DNA of 64,000 nucleotides. It comes from Gamsiella multidivaricata (taxonomy: Eukaryota > Mortierellomycota > Mortierellomycetes > Mortierellales > Mortierellaceae). The stretch covers positions 176,501 to 240,500 of the forward strand of contig NW_026251712.1 of assembly GCF_025024155.1 (NCBI RefSeq), given 5' to 3'. A program made the position numbers and the translations under genes. Below the pieces are notes generated by a model. The model searched no databases, was not told the origin of the DNA, and was given only the letters and a program-made list of their open reading frames with translations. This document shows, piece after piece, positions 11,086-24,285 of the stretch (position 1 is the first letter of the stretch; the number at the start of each line of letters is the position of its first letter).

Positions 11086-13737
11086 GAAAAGGCCGGTATC
11101 TTTTTCCCTGTCGGGGGTAGCATTTATACCCGGTTCTCCCAGCATAATCACAAGGCCGTTGATTATGCAGCCAAGCTGGTGCGCAAGCACCTTGATGAAT
11201 ACCATCGATCCTATGAGGACTATGTCCGTAAGCTGCATCAGGAGCAGCAGCTTATGAACATCCCACTGTCTGAGTTAACTCCTACTCAAATGTTGGAGTA
11301 CACGATGAATCTCCATGCCATGGCAGGGTCACTATCCATGCCGGCCAGTGCACCAGTCGACGTCCCTCCGAGACTCATCACTCGCACCGCCGATGGCCGT
11401 AGGATCCAAGCACGACTTCGGGAGCCGCTTCCAAACAGTGATCTGGTCGAAAATGGCGACGATCCAGAGTACGTTGCGATGGAAGACGTCTCGCCAGCGG
11501 CTGCCGTCCAGCGTGATTATGTAAGACGTGAGGCTATCCGCAATAATCTGTTTGCTCAGCAGCAACGGTGTGAGGAGATTCAAGCCGCCAAAGACGCTAT
11601 TACTGGAGTTGGAAAGAGTACATGTATGTTCGGCCCATTCAAGTGCGTTGCGGAGGGCTGCGGAAACAACTGCAATCCGCCGCGGTTGCCTCCCGGCCGT
11701 CTTCTTCAGACGTTTGCGGTGCCTGCGGAGGACTTGATTCAAGCTATCTCTGTCGATCGAGCGAGTGAGTCTGTCATTGAGGCGCAACAGCCTTCTGCCG
11801 CTAGCAGCATCAATGACGCGAGACCCATGTTCTCTTTCTCGGCGTCAAACATTCGGCAGCTTGCCGTCCAGTCGCTATCGAGAGCTACTGCGGCGCGATT
11901 GCGCGCTGCCACCTCGCCTCCTATGGGGCCTGTCGCCACAGCGATGCCTCTTGCGAACCCCGCTGCTGTGAGACCTTACCTTACGTGGACTACGGCCCCG
12001 CATAGCAATACTCAGACTCCCGAAAGCGAGACGCGTATTCCAGCTACACTGAGCGATCTAACTCAGCAGGAACCGGACTGGGCATCAACGACCCTTGTGG
12101 GAACCTACTCTGGGAGCCGTGTGCCTTACCCACGTCCGCCTGCGCCCACGAGCCACCTGGATTCCGCGTCTAAGACGGGCCGGAGTGTTTCACTTAGTTT
12201 TGGGAACCCAACTTCGCTTCGCCGAAGACATGCGCGACGACACAACATCCCACCTCACCTAAAACAGCGGTTGGCTTCTCGGAAGTCGCGTCTTTCGGTT
12301 ATTCAAGAGATGGGTGAACCAGCCAGTACTCCACGACGGGCGTCGTTTACTCTGGAGGCGTATGAAACCGACGGGGAACGACAGGACTTAGGTAATGACA
12401 ACGGCATAGAAGAGAGTTACGACTCTGACTCTGAATTCGAGGGTATAGACCTGCGAGGCACTTTGCGACGCGCCGAGTCTACTATCGGTAGTTGTTTCGA
12501 CGGCGCTGACAGTGACAGAGGGAGTCTGCATGAGGAATCCTGCAATGGCGCCTTGACGCCTGCTGGGGGAGCACTTATGGTTGCGAATCCCACTCTTCCT
12601 GATTCAAACCAACCAACTGTCCCTAACACCTCGGATCTTGGGTTCTTTCGGAGCTGCGTCCCCTCATCTGGTTTGTCTATTACAGAAGAGTTTGGTATTC
12701 GCCTGCAGTCGCCTCAGGCTCGCACACCTGAATTCGTTCTGGTTCCAGAGGAGCGTTTTGCTAGTATCAATCCTTTGATCGAAGCCAGCACTAACAGGTT
12801 CGCTGAGCGCGGCGCCGTCGAGGAGAACGGAGTCTTGGTGTTCCCGGAGTCACTCACACTGCTACCGCACTCGCGTCCACAGGACGTTCAATCGATCCAA
12901 CTTGAGAATGAGATGAGGCTTTTGAGGGAAGAGTTCGTGAGGATCCGCTGCGAGCCTCCTGGTGTCAACGCGACAGGATCGAACACGTTCCAGGCTCAGT
13001 CTCAGATTCGTGATACCATTGAGCATCAACGCGTTATCGAGCCGTTGAGCTTCTACGGTTCTCGGTACGGCAGTTCGCCTTCTCCTTCGGTTACTTCGCT
13101 CGTGGATCCGGTTATGCTGTCGGCCTCGATGACGGGTGCGTCGGCGCCTATTGCCCCGAGACAGCATACCCCGGGCTTTGTGTCCTACCGATCCTGTCAC
13201 CTTCAGGCGCTGTATCAAAGCTACAGGCACGATGCCGGTGCTGAGGAGATATCACGAAGCACGGATGGGTTGCCAACCTATGGAGAGTTGACTTCGAACG
13301 CGTCGCCCGCTCAGATGCTGATCGCCAGTCCTAACGTGTTGGCCGGAGACGTGCCGAGGTCTATTCAAGCCCAGATGGAGGAGGAGGCAGCTCGCCAGCA
13401 ATACTTTTACCGGGATTTTACGACTGCGTTGTACGCCATGCCACCATTTGATGACGAGGATGGGGAATTTCCAGAGTCTGACTACTGGATCGAAGGTGGA
13501 TCCAGCGAGGATGAAGAAGACGAAGAAGAGGTTACAGGGGACGATGATGTCGAGGGTGCGTTCGCGTACGCGCGCTTATACCAATCAGGACCTGTACCCG
13601 ACCCGCAATGCATTCGCGATTATCAGCGGCACCAGAGACGTATCCAGAGACGGTTGGGTTTGCCGGTCCGTCCTCCATCTTTGACTCCTGAGGAGATGCA
13701 GGATGTGACGGATTTTATCCGAGGGTATACTGAGTGA
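9750..13737 (+). CDS. Large DUF4112-like protein with disordered tail (1071 aa)
   Basis: Three exons in consistent phase: 9750-10173, 10810-10955 and 11092-13737. Residues about 137-225, formed across both junctions, read LIGFVPGFGP ... VYVPLKDLDIG ... IQDLAAGIFFPVGGSIY and resemble the paired G-x-I-P-G-x-G hydrophobic segments of DUF4112 membrane-associated proteins. Recovery of this motif only after splicing supports the exon choice. The preceding 136 residues are basic, and the following roughly 850 are mostly Ser/Pro/Glu-rich and probably disordered, with an acidic tract near 13500-13560. DUF4112 proteins are normally a few hundred residues, so the long tail is unusual. Function is unknown. 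A downstream acceptor near 10834 is also in phase and cannot be excluded. Confidence 0.65.
11054..11082 (+). repeat. Poly-T tract just before a 3' splice site
   Basis: A T-run of about 28 ends some 10 bp before the acceptor at 11090-11091 and forms an extreme polypyrimidine tract for the last intron of the DUF4112-like gene. Confidence 0.75.
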
Positions 13738-14073
13738 GGTAGTGGAGGCGATCAAGGTCAAAGGAGGGGACTCGGGTGGGAGGACAAGGAGGATAGGAGG
13801 CTGTACAGAAGGCGATGGGCATCACGATTTGGGCGGCAGTCAAATCCGGTATCAATTGGATCTTTGTTATGTGTTCTTTTTTCTTAATACTATCCTATAC
13901 TACTAATAAAAAAGTTCACAGAGAAGTTATACCCATGGACATCCTTTGACGTATGACATTTAACGAAGAATGCAAATGCGAGGTTTAATGTGGCGAGAAA
14001 ACAAAAAAAAAATTACTGAGTCTCTAGAAAAAGACATTGTTAAGAAAAGGTCATGACGGTATCAACATTGAAT
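13738..14073. other. Convergent 3' spacer
   Basis: 336 bp between the stop codons of two converging genes. AATAAA-like words near 13900 could serve polyadenylation. No gene is seen. Confidence 0.45.
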
Positions 14074-15845
14074 CTATTCGTCATCTTCGCTATCGACTTC
14101 GCTACCCTCCTCTTCGTCCTTAACTAAGTCTTCCTTAGGTTGCCCACCCTCCATTTCCTCGTCTTCACTCTCGTCCTCTTCCTCTTCCTGTCCACCACCA
14201 GCGACAGCCTCAACACCGACATTCTTCCAGATACCCTTCTGAGTCGCCAAGCTGGTGACTCTCATATCGGTATTGTGCTCTCCAATGTGCTTCTTCATGT
14301 TGATATCATCTGCATTGGCAGCTGGGGCCACGACGTCCTCAAGATTCCAGACTAAAATTGTTCCATCCGAGGACGCCGTCGTCAAGAGATCGATCATCTT
14401 GGTCTCGGGACGACCGACAAAGCCCTTGTTGGATTTCTCATCAGGTGTGTAGGGGACCGTGACTAGATCGAGGGCCTTGATACGGGTAGCATGTCCGACC
14501 AGGGTCTTGACGAGATCACCCGTGGATGTGTTGTAGACGCGAACCATCTTGTCCTCGTAGCCAACGATGAGGTAGTCATCTTTGTAATAGGCCATAGTGT
14601 TCAAACGGGTTTTCCTCGCGGGTTTGATCGTACGGATACACTTGGCAGTCTATTTTTTTTTTTTCGATTGTTTAACAAAAAGTACCTCATTCATTAGTCA
14701 CCTATTCCGTCCGTAAAAAAAAAAAAATCCTTGGAATGAGATTGTTGAGAGCTATTCCACAACTTACAGCCATATCGTAGATACCGATTTCCTGATCAAA
14801 CATAATCGAGTACCCCGTTCCACTAGGGTTCCATGCAACCTTCAATCCCTCCGCCTGCAACCTCGTCATGCTCGCCTGTTTGCCCAACAACAGATTCCAC
14901 AGCCTGACCGAATGATCTACCGAGACGCTCAGCGCAATCTTTCCAGAGGGGTGGATAGCGATCGAATGGACCGAGGCCTGATGTCCCTTCATGCTCTTGA
15001 GGCACTCCCAATCCTTCGATCGCCAGACACAGACCTTGCCATCTTCGGATCCCGAGAGCATGTGTGTCTTATTGTGGAAGGTGAGCGAAGTGATCGTGCC
15101 CTGGTGCTGCAATAATGCACCGAGTTCCTTCCTGCGCTTAAGATCGTACAATTGAATTTTTTCGTCCGTGCTTCCGGAGGCGAGGAGATGCCCGCCGATC
15201 GCTAGTGATTTGATGCATCCGATGTGTGCGGAGAAGATGAAGACTGGCGACAATCTCAAGGTCATGTCCTGTATCACAAAAAAATAAAGAAGCAAAAAAA
15301 TAGAGCGTAGATCAAAGTTAATATGGGTAATATACGGGTAATTGTGCGACAGGCCTGAGGATCCAATTGCGATATCAGTTGATGAGACATACCTCGTTCC
15401 AATAAGCATCAACACCATAAAGGATGTTCTCATAGGTTCCTGCGACGATTCTAAAGTCCTCCAACGTGGCACCCTCAGGAACGACCTCGACCTTCTTGGG
15501 CTTGGGAGCCGTCTTCTTGACAGGGGCGGTGACCGAGACGTTCTTTTTGAAATTGGGGGCAGCGCCGGTGACACTCTTCTTCTTCTTGGATAACCCTGCT
15601 CCTGAATTCGGTCCGGCTTTGTTCTTGTTGTTGCTGCTGTTCTTCTCCTTCTTCATGTTCACGTTGTTACTGCTGTTATTCTTCCCCTTGCTGGCCTCAG
15701 TCTTTGCACGCTTGTTGCTGTTACTGTTCTTTGAGGACGTGGTAACAGTGGGAGTGCTCTTGCGTTTTGAAGACGCAGTTGGCGCGACGGGCGTTGGCGT
15801 TGTTTTCTTCAACGCGCTCTTCAGTGGTTTCTTGGTTTTGTCCAT
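14074..15845 (-). CDS. MAK11: WD40 ribosome-biogenesis protein MAK11/PAK1IP1
   Basis: Three exons on the minus strand: 15845-15393, 15268-14768 and 14649-14074, all phase 0, giving 509 aa. The first about 120 residues are Lys/Ser/Asn-rich and basic, as in nucleolar proteins. A beta-propeller follows, with segments such as FRIVAGTYENILYGVDAYW, HLLASGSTDEKIQLYDLKRR, MLSGSEDGKVCVW and WECLKSMKGHQ that match the PAK1IP1/Mak11 subfamily. The end is a Glu/Asp-rich tail. Mak11 acts in assembly of the 60S subunit with the Rlp24/Tif6 step in yeast. It is divergently transcribed from a tRNA methyltransferase gene over a 195-bp shared promoter. The long acidic and basic ends make it larger than the human protein (392 aa). 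Confidence 0.88.
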
Positions 15846-16040
15846 GACTGATGTGTTGGTAGTGGTAGTGGTGTATGTTGTAAACGGGGGAGGAGGAGGA
15901 ATGAAGGGAGTAAACAGCTGCAAGGTTTGAAGGGCACAAAAAAAAAAAAAAAAGCTACACCGTCACATTGTTTACATTTCTCCAAGGTCTCATTTTCCTT
16001 GGTCTGAGCTCTCTCACGCAGCATACCTCTACACATCTCC
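15846..16040. promoter_or_regulatory. Bidirectional promoter MAK11 / METTL6-like
   Basis: 195 bp separate two divergent start codons; the interval includes an A-run at about 15939-15953. Sharing of one promoter is inferred from the spacing. Confidence 0.5.
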
Positions 16041-16910
16041 ATGACCGAACAACCACCACCATCACCACTAGCAGAGCTCACGCCTATTGAAGCTCGCCAG
16101 GAGAAACTCCTCCAGCCTCTGGAAACATCCATTATCTCTCCCGAAAAACTCGAGTACGCCCGCCAGGTCATCGAAAAGGACAAGGCTATCAAACCTTTCT
16201 GGGTGAACAAGTACAAGAACGAGGCCGCCAAGAACTGGGACCGTTTCTACAAACGTAACGAGACCCGGTTCTATAAGGATCGCCACTGGATTGAGCGCGA
16301 GTTCACGATCTACAAGACCAAAACCTCCGAAACCCTGAACTGCCTTGAAGTCGGATGTGGCGTCGGGAATTTTATCTTCCCGGTCCTGGAGAGGAACCCG
16401 GGCTTGTTCATGTACGCCTGTGATTTTGCACCGCATGCGATTGAGTTGGTCAAACAGCACGAGGATTATAAGCAAGGACGGTGCTCGGCCTTCGTTTGCG
16501 ATCTGACAAAGGATCCGCTCACGGACACCATCCCCGTAGGATCTCTTGACGTAGTCTCGTCGATCTTTGTCCTTTCTGCGATCCCTGCTGAGAAATTGGA
16601 AGCCGCTGTCAGGAATATTGCCGAGGTCATGAAGTCTGGAGGGATGCTGTGTTTCAGGGATTACGCAGTGTACGATGCAGCCCAGGTCAAATTTAGCTCC
16701 AACCCAGGACATATGCTCGATACGAATCTGTATGTTCGACAGGATGGAACGTTATCGCATTTCTTTTCGACAGAGCAGATCAAGGAGCTATTTGAGAAGG
16801 AAGGGTTTACGACTGTCGAGTGCGAGTATGTCCACAGGGAGACTATCAATCGGGCCATGGATATCAGCATCGACAGGAGATTCTTGCAGGCCAAGTTTAT
16901 CAAAAAATAG
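16041..16910 (+). CDS. tRNA N3-methylcytidine methyltransferase (METTL6-like)
   Basis: Intronless, 289 aa. Class I SAM-dependent methyltransferase of the METTL2/6/8-Trm140 family, which makes m3C at position 32 of tRNAs. Visible marks: KNWDRFYKRNETRFYKDRHW (about 64-83) before the fold, SAM motif I EVGCGVGN (103-110), YACDFAPHAI, FRDYAVYD, YVRQDGTLSHFF and the terminal RRFLQAKF. Length and absence of any N-terminal fusion fit METTL6, which acts on serine tRNAs in animals, better than yeast Trm140, which is fused to an actin-binding part. Substrate tRNA is therefore inferred as tRNA-Ser, not shown. It shares a promoter region with MAK11. Confidence 0.88.
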   Translation: MTEQPPPSPLAELTPIEARQEKLLQPLETSIISPEKLEYARQVIEKDKAIKPFWVNKYKNEAAKNWDRFYKRNETRFYKDRHWIEREFTIYKTKTSETLNCLEVGCGVGNFIFPVLERNPGLFMYACDFAPHAIELVKQHEDYKQGRCSAFVCDLTKDPLTDTIPVGSLDVVSSIFVLSAIPAEKLEAAVRNIAEVMKSGGMLCFRDYAVYDAAQVKFSSNPGHMLDTNLYVRQDGTLSHFFSTEQIKELFEKEGFTTVECEYVHRETINRAMDISIDRRFLQAKFIKK

Positions 16911-17086
16911 AATATATCCCATGTAGATTATCATCATAATGTAACAACACCATTTCTTCTGGCTATGCAGGAGCGTCAAGGATATGAACAATGCTTGATG
17001 ATTAGATGTATTTGATGACGATGAAAGACAGAATGCGATGGGGGAATGGGTGTGGTTTATGTATACTCTAGCATCGATGGGACGCC

Positions 17087-19503
<2,417 letters not shown>

Positions 19504-19714
19504 GGTGTTTATACAGTGCGAGAGTTTGAGAACAGGGGTAGTGATGGAAGGAGTAGAACAGTGCGCTGGCAAGGAGATGTTCAGCTTCACAAAAAAAAAA
19601 AGTTGATGTTTACTGGTCGTGACTGCTGGATCGAGTTTTGAGTTTACTGTCGGACGCGCCCGAGTTCAGGCACGCTCTCTTCTCAATACAATCGAACCTG
19701 CACCCACCAACGAT
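19504..19714. promoter_or_regulatory. Bidirectional promoter ROK1 / HisRS
   Basis: 211 bp between two divergent start codons, containing an A-run near 19591-19600. Shared regulation is inferred from spacing only. Confidence 0.45.
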
Positions 19715-21579
19715 ATGGCGACACTAGCAAGGAAGTTAACGACGACACCAGCGGGGAATCTGTACCGGAGCTTCAGCTCGAGAGCACACAAGGGTACATC
19801 GGCATCTCCGATTCGCTTTTGCAAAGCACGGTACCTGAGAAAAATCGGTGTTAATAGTCGGGTCTTCTTGTCAAACTGATAGAGATGGCTAGACCAGTCC
19901 GAGGGATGAAAGACCGGTTCGGAGATGACATTAGACGATTTCAATGGATTAACGAGAAGGGTGCCAGACTTGCCAGTCTTTACGGATTTGACCAGGTTAG
20001 TACGGCTCCTCGGAATTAACTAGGCTTAATAATGCATCGTTGTGCATATCGTCCAGCTGACATGTTCCTTGTATATCTTTATCTTTTGGTTGACTACGGA
20101 GGATTTAGATAACGACCCCCATATTGGAGCACTCAAATGTGTTTGAAAGAACACTTGGAGAAGACTCGGATGTTGTAGGAAAGGAGCTGTATACCTTTGT
20201 CGATAAAGGAGGAGACAGTCTGACATTGCGCCCAGAAGGAACCGCGGGAATTACAAGGTCCTTAATCTCCAACAACCTGTGCCAAGAGTTGCCGCGACGG
20301 TTCTACTACTTTGGACCCATGTTTCGACATGAGAGACCACAGAAAGGACGCTTGCGCCAGGTATGATCAGCCCTCGGGCCATCTTATACCGCGCCGTTAT
20401 TTGATCTATCTGACTAACCGATACTCTATCTTTCCTCAGTTTGAACAATTTGGAGTCGAGGTATACGGAGAAAGTCATCCAGCATCAGATGTGGAGACGA
20501 TTGAGCTCGCGTCGACATTTTTAAAGAGCTTGGGCTTAGAATCTGCCGCGGTAAGAAAAGGCTGATGTGTAACTATCGATATTCTTAATCGCAACATGGC
20601 GACTGACCTCAATCCTCGCATCGTGTAATCCCTTCGCTAGCTGGAGATCAACTCTCTCGGTGACGACGCTTCTAGGCAGAACTACAGGAACGCCCTAAGG
20701 GACTATTTAACGACATATTCAAGTGGATTATCACAGGACAGTCTCAGGAGGTAATGCATTGTTGTAGCCCCATCCGATCTATGGCCGAATATCAAATGTG
20801 AGATATGAAATGCTGACCGATTTTATTTAATATGTAGGTTGTCAATAAATCCACTCCGGATACTGGATTCAAAGGAGCCACAGGATATTGCGATCCTGGG
20901 AAATTGTCCAGTTCTATCGGACTACCTCAGTGAATTTTCACGACAGCGCTTTGCATTCATTACTGAAGCCCTTTCCAGCATGAACATCCCCTTCACTGTC
21001 AATCCGAGACTGGTCAGAGGTCTAGACTACTATCAGGACACTGTCTTTGAGTTTAAAGTCTCAAGTACCGTTTTGGGCACACAGCAAGGCACCGTTCTTG
21101 CAGGAGGAAGATATGATGGACTGGTCGAGAAAATGGGTGGCCCTTCAGGTGTGTCATCTATTGGCTGGGCTGCAGGATTGGAGCGACTGAGTATGTTATT
21201 GAACGAACATGATGTTCCATCACTAGCGCGACCCGTTGCAGTCATTGGCGTTGCAGATCCCGAGACCGCTTCTGCTGACAACGCGGTAGCTTTGAGCACG
21301 ACGCTTTACAGCCACGTAATGGCTATCAGTTCCTCAATGAGACAGCAAGGCATTCGTGTGGAGGTCATGTATCCCACCAGCACAGCGGGCAGCAAGAACC
21401 AGCTGAAGAAGCAGCTATCAAAGGCGACCAAGATCAATGCGAGCCATGCGGTGATGGTCGGCTCGGATGAGATAAAGATGGGCACGAGTTGGGTGAGGTG
21501 TAAGGATCTGGATACCGCAGAACAGAAGCTGTGCCTCATTGATAATGTCATAGAAGACTTACAAAGCTTACGAAAATGA
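19715..21579 (+). CDS. HTS1: Histidyl-tRNA synthetase, probable dual mitochondrial/cytosolic
   Basis: Six exons in consistent phase: 19715-19793, 19883-19995, 20109-20360, 20440-20550, 20641-20750 and 20838-21579; 468 aa. The class II catalytic core begins [13 protein letters not shown], has motif 1 around [15 protein letters not shown], motif 2 [18 protein letters not shown] and the HisRS-specific [15 protein letters not shown], followed by motif 3 GGRYDGL and [11 protein letters not shown]; an anticodon-binding domain closes it. Exon 1 encodes [20 protein letters not shown], basic and Ser/Thr-rich without acidic residues, a mitochondrial presequence. The second ATG, at the start of exon 2 (19885), begins directly at MARPVRG. 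Initiation at the two ATGs would give mitochondrial and cytosolic forms, as known for yeast HTS1. An alternative donor at 19831 breaks the frame. Confidence 0.9.
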
Positions 21580-21936
21580 AGGGCAAAGGTTGAATACAAT
21601 TGTGGTATAATGAAGAGGGAGATCTTGTGACGAAAAGAGTGTGATTTTTCTTTAGGACGCATGACTACCGTGAAAATCACTGCATGAGCACTGGGGTTGT
21701 GCGTGTGGCTGTGTTGGTGTGTGCATGTATTGGAAGGCGAAGCGATGATTCCCGAGGAAGAATGAGACCAAAACACCAAAAGTTTTTTTTGGAGCTACGG
21801 GAGCACAGCACCGCATTTCCCTTCCATAAAACGTATCAGTGTACAAGTGTACTTGTCCACAATCTTGATCTCGATCCTCGATTTCCTCAACTTTTGCTCA
21901 ATCGCTCATCTCCTCTTGTCCATCATCCTCATCAAC
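21580..21936. other. Spacer before LMW-PTP gene
   Basis: 357 bp. No coding frame is supported; the last 80 bp are CT-rich and precede the ATG at 21937. Confidence 0.4.
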
Positions 21937-22839
21937 ATGGACAACGATACCACTACTATCAAGGTCCTCTTTGTCTGCTTGGGCAACATTTGCCGTTCTA
22001 CCATGTATGGGGTATAAGTCGAATGTGCATACAGCTCTCGAAATCAGTTTCCTTCTTCATTCCAACGTCTTGTAATGGCCTGAATGCTGAAAACATAGAG
22101 CTCATCAAACATGTCTCTACTTGTCTACTTCCACTACGACTTTTTCAACGTTACATAGGGCAGAGGCAGTCTTCAAGCATTCCATCGAGAAGCGGGGCAT
22201 CAGCTCACAACTCGAGGTCGACAGTGCTGGCACAGCATCATACCATGTACGTCTCGCTATAGTTCTATTGTTCGATTGTAAACTCCTCTGGTCATTATTA
22301 CATTACTATCAAACAGATGTCAATGCTGTCTTCAATCGATCAACTGCACATTGCTGCATGGTATGTTAACCTTTCTTCTCTCGACCCTTTATCGCTGCCT
22401 TGTAGATTGGATGCAATCCTGATGCGAGATCGGCTGCGACGTGCCTCAAGAATGGTGTTCCTATGAAACACAAGGCCCGTCAGGTTTGCGATGAGGACTT
22501 TGTCAAGTATGATTACATCTTGTGCATGGACGAGGAGAACCTTAGAGATCTCAAGGATATGGCACCTAAGGGCCACAGGGCAATAGGTACATCCTTAATT
22601 GATGATGGAACTGATGAATTGATGGTTCCCCCCGATAGCTAGCCTAACGCTTCCTAATGATCTTACGTCCGCCTATTGAATTTCTTGTTCATGTAGTAAA
22701 AATGTTTGGAACGTATGATCCCAAGGGCGATCGCATCATTAAGGACCCTTACTATGGTCCTCAAGGGGGGTTCGATAGGAACTTTGCCCAATGCACCAGA
22801 TGCACAGATGCATTCCTTGAGAGCCTTGGGTACGAGTGA
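21937..22839 (+). CDS. Low-molecular-weight protein tyrosine phosphatase
   Basis: Four exons in consistent phase: 21937-22004, 22159-22246, 22406-22586 and 22697-22839; 159 aa, the normal family length. The P-loop near the N-terminus reads [19 protein letters not shown], matching C-x5-R-S with the nucleophilic Cys and the binding Arg. The general-acid loop is [11 protein letters not shown] near the C-terminus. [21 protein letters not shown] is the standard mid-region. The enzyme hydrolyses phosphotyrosine through a cysteinyl-phosphate intermediate; homologs are yeast Ltp1, fission yeast Stp1 and human ACP1. The residue after the P-loop serine is Thr, where Pro is usual; this should not affect catalysis. 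Confidence 0.92.
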
Positions 22840-24285
22840 GGAGTAAAGGCAACGAAACGCTGTTGCTTTACATTTCTTATTATTATTTATCTACTCTCAC
22901 CACCATTATCCCTCGTGTCCCTTCTCCATCCCGGTGATGTAGTCTCTTCCCTACCAGTTTCTCCCTTTATCGTGATACCCCCCTATCCTCACTTTAGATC
23001 GAAAGATTGAATCAAATTCCCCTGCCGCTGTCCACAGCGAAAATATAAATAAATAGATAGACAAATAAATAAATAAATAATGAGTAGCCACGTTTTTTTT
23101 TGCCACCAAAATTCAGGTACACATCGCAGATGTTCACCAATAGGCTCCCAGATACCTTCTTAACTACGAAGGATCCGATGTCTGTTCGCTTTCGTCTAAA
23201 AGGGAAATACTTGGTGCTAAGGCTGTATAACCAAACTTCTTCCTTTTTTTTGCCCAACGACAGCATGAGGCGATAGACTGAACAGAACTAGCGCCAGCCT
23301 GGCAGGTGCAAGACGAACGACAGTGCACTCAAACATGAAGCGAGAGAATATGGTCCACTTTCTTGCTTGTACGAGCGCATCCCGATGGGACAGTTGGATA
23401 GGAATCCGCACGCGTGATCTGGAGGTAGATATGCTTGCCCCCTTTCCCTACCTTTTTTTTTTGCCCCGGATTTTTGAAAGACTCACAAAAGGAGCAGCGG
23501 ATCTCATATTCTTGTGTTTGTGCCCAGCTGGCGATCTGGTTGGATGGATGCGAAATGGTGACTGCGATTCCACTCTGCCATGGTTTTTTTTTCGTGGTAA
23601 GGAATGAATAGATCGGACTCAATTGATTTTAATTGCGGTCAGGGCAGGAGCGTCCTTTTGTAACCCTCACACGGACAATCCGCTGCAAGTGTGCAAATGC
23701 TTATTTTTTTTCTTTGAATAGGGATTAGCGTCAGTGCCGGCAATTGCCAGGCGGCAGACGGTGTCTGTGTGTTTTTTATGAAAGAGAAGGAGGAGAAGGA
23801 AGAGGAATGATGGTAATATGGCATCAGCAAGCGAAAGAAAAACCGGCGGCCAATCTCATAGCACTTCTCCGCACTTTGGAAATAACCTTTTTTTTTTTTT
23901 TTTTTTCTTGACACGGTGGAATGGAAAGCGGATGTCTTTTTTTTATACTTTTTGGCAGAGTGGAACGATGAAACCTCAAAGGAAACAACAGGAACGCATT
24001 GAACACAAAAGTGTGCTTCTCTTCCGTCCCTCGTTCCTTTTTTTCTTCTTCTTCTTCTTCTTCTTCACTCCTTGCTTGCCTTTTTTTCCCTTACGCTTCT
24101 CTTCTCTTCTTGTTCATCCGCCCTCCCTTCTTTTTAATTCTTCCTCTCCACTCTCTTCCTTTTTTCTTACATATCATCTCCCCTTGCATCTCACTCTCCG
24201 CCTTCGTTGTCAGCATTGTCTTCTTCCTCACTTTTGCATCCATAGACCTTTTCATCCTCATCTCCTTAATATCACATATACAGTC
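22840..24285. other. Spacer with simple repeats
   Basis: About 1.4 kb. It holds an ATAA-type microsatellite at about 23041-23080, T-runs near 23092, 23245, 23453 and 23890, and a CTT-repeat-rich leader (about 24033-24065) in the long pyrimidine-rich 5' region of the next gene. No gene is supported. Confidence 0.5.
23041..23080 (+). repeat. AAAT-type microsatellite
   Basis: Imperfect tetranucleotide repeat of AAAT/AGAT units, about 40 bp. Confidence 0.7.

Noticed and set aside
19831..19882. A GTACCT donor for the first HisRS intron
   Set aside because: It leaves the wrong phase for exon 2 and a 52-nt intron; the GTACAT donor at 19794 keeps the frame.
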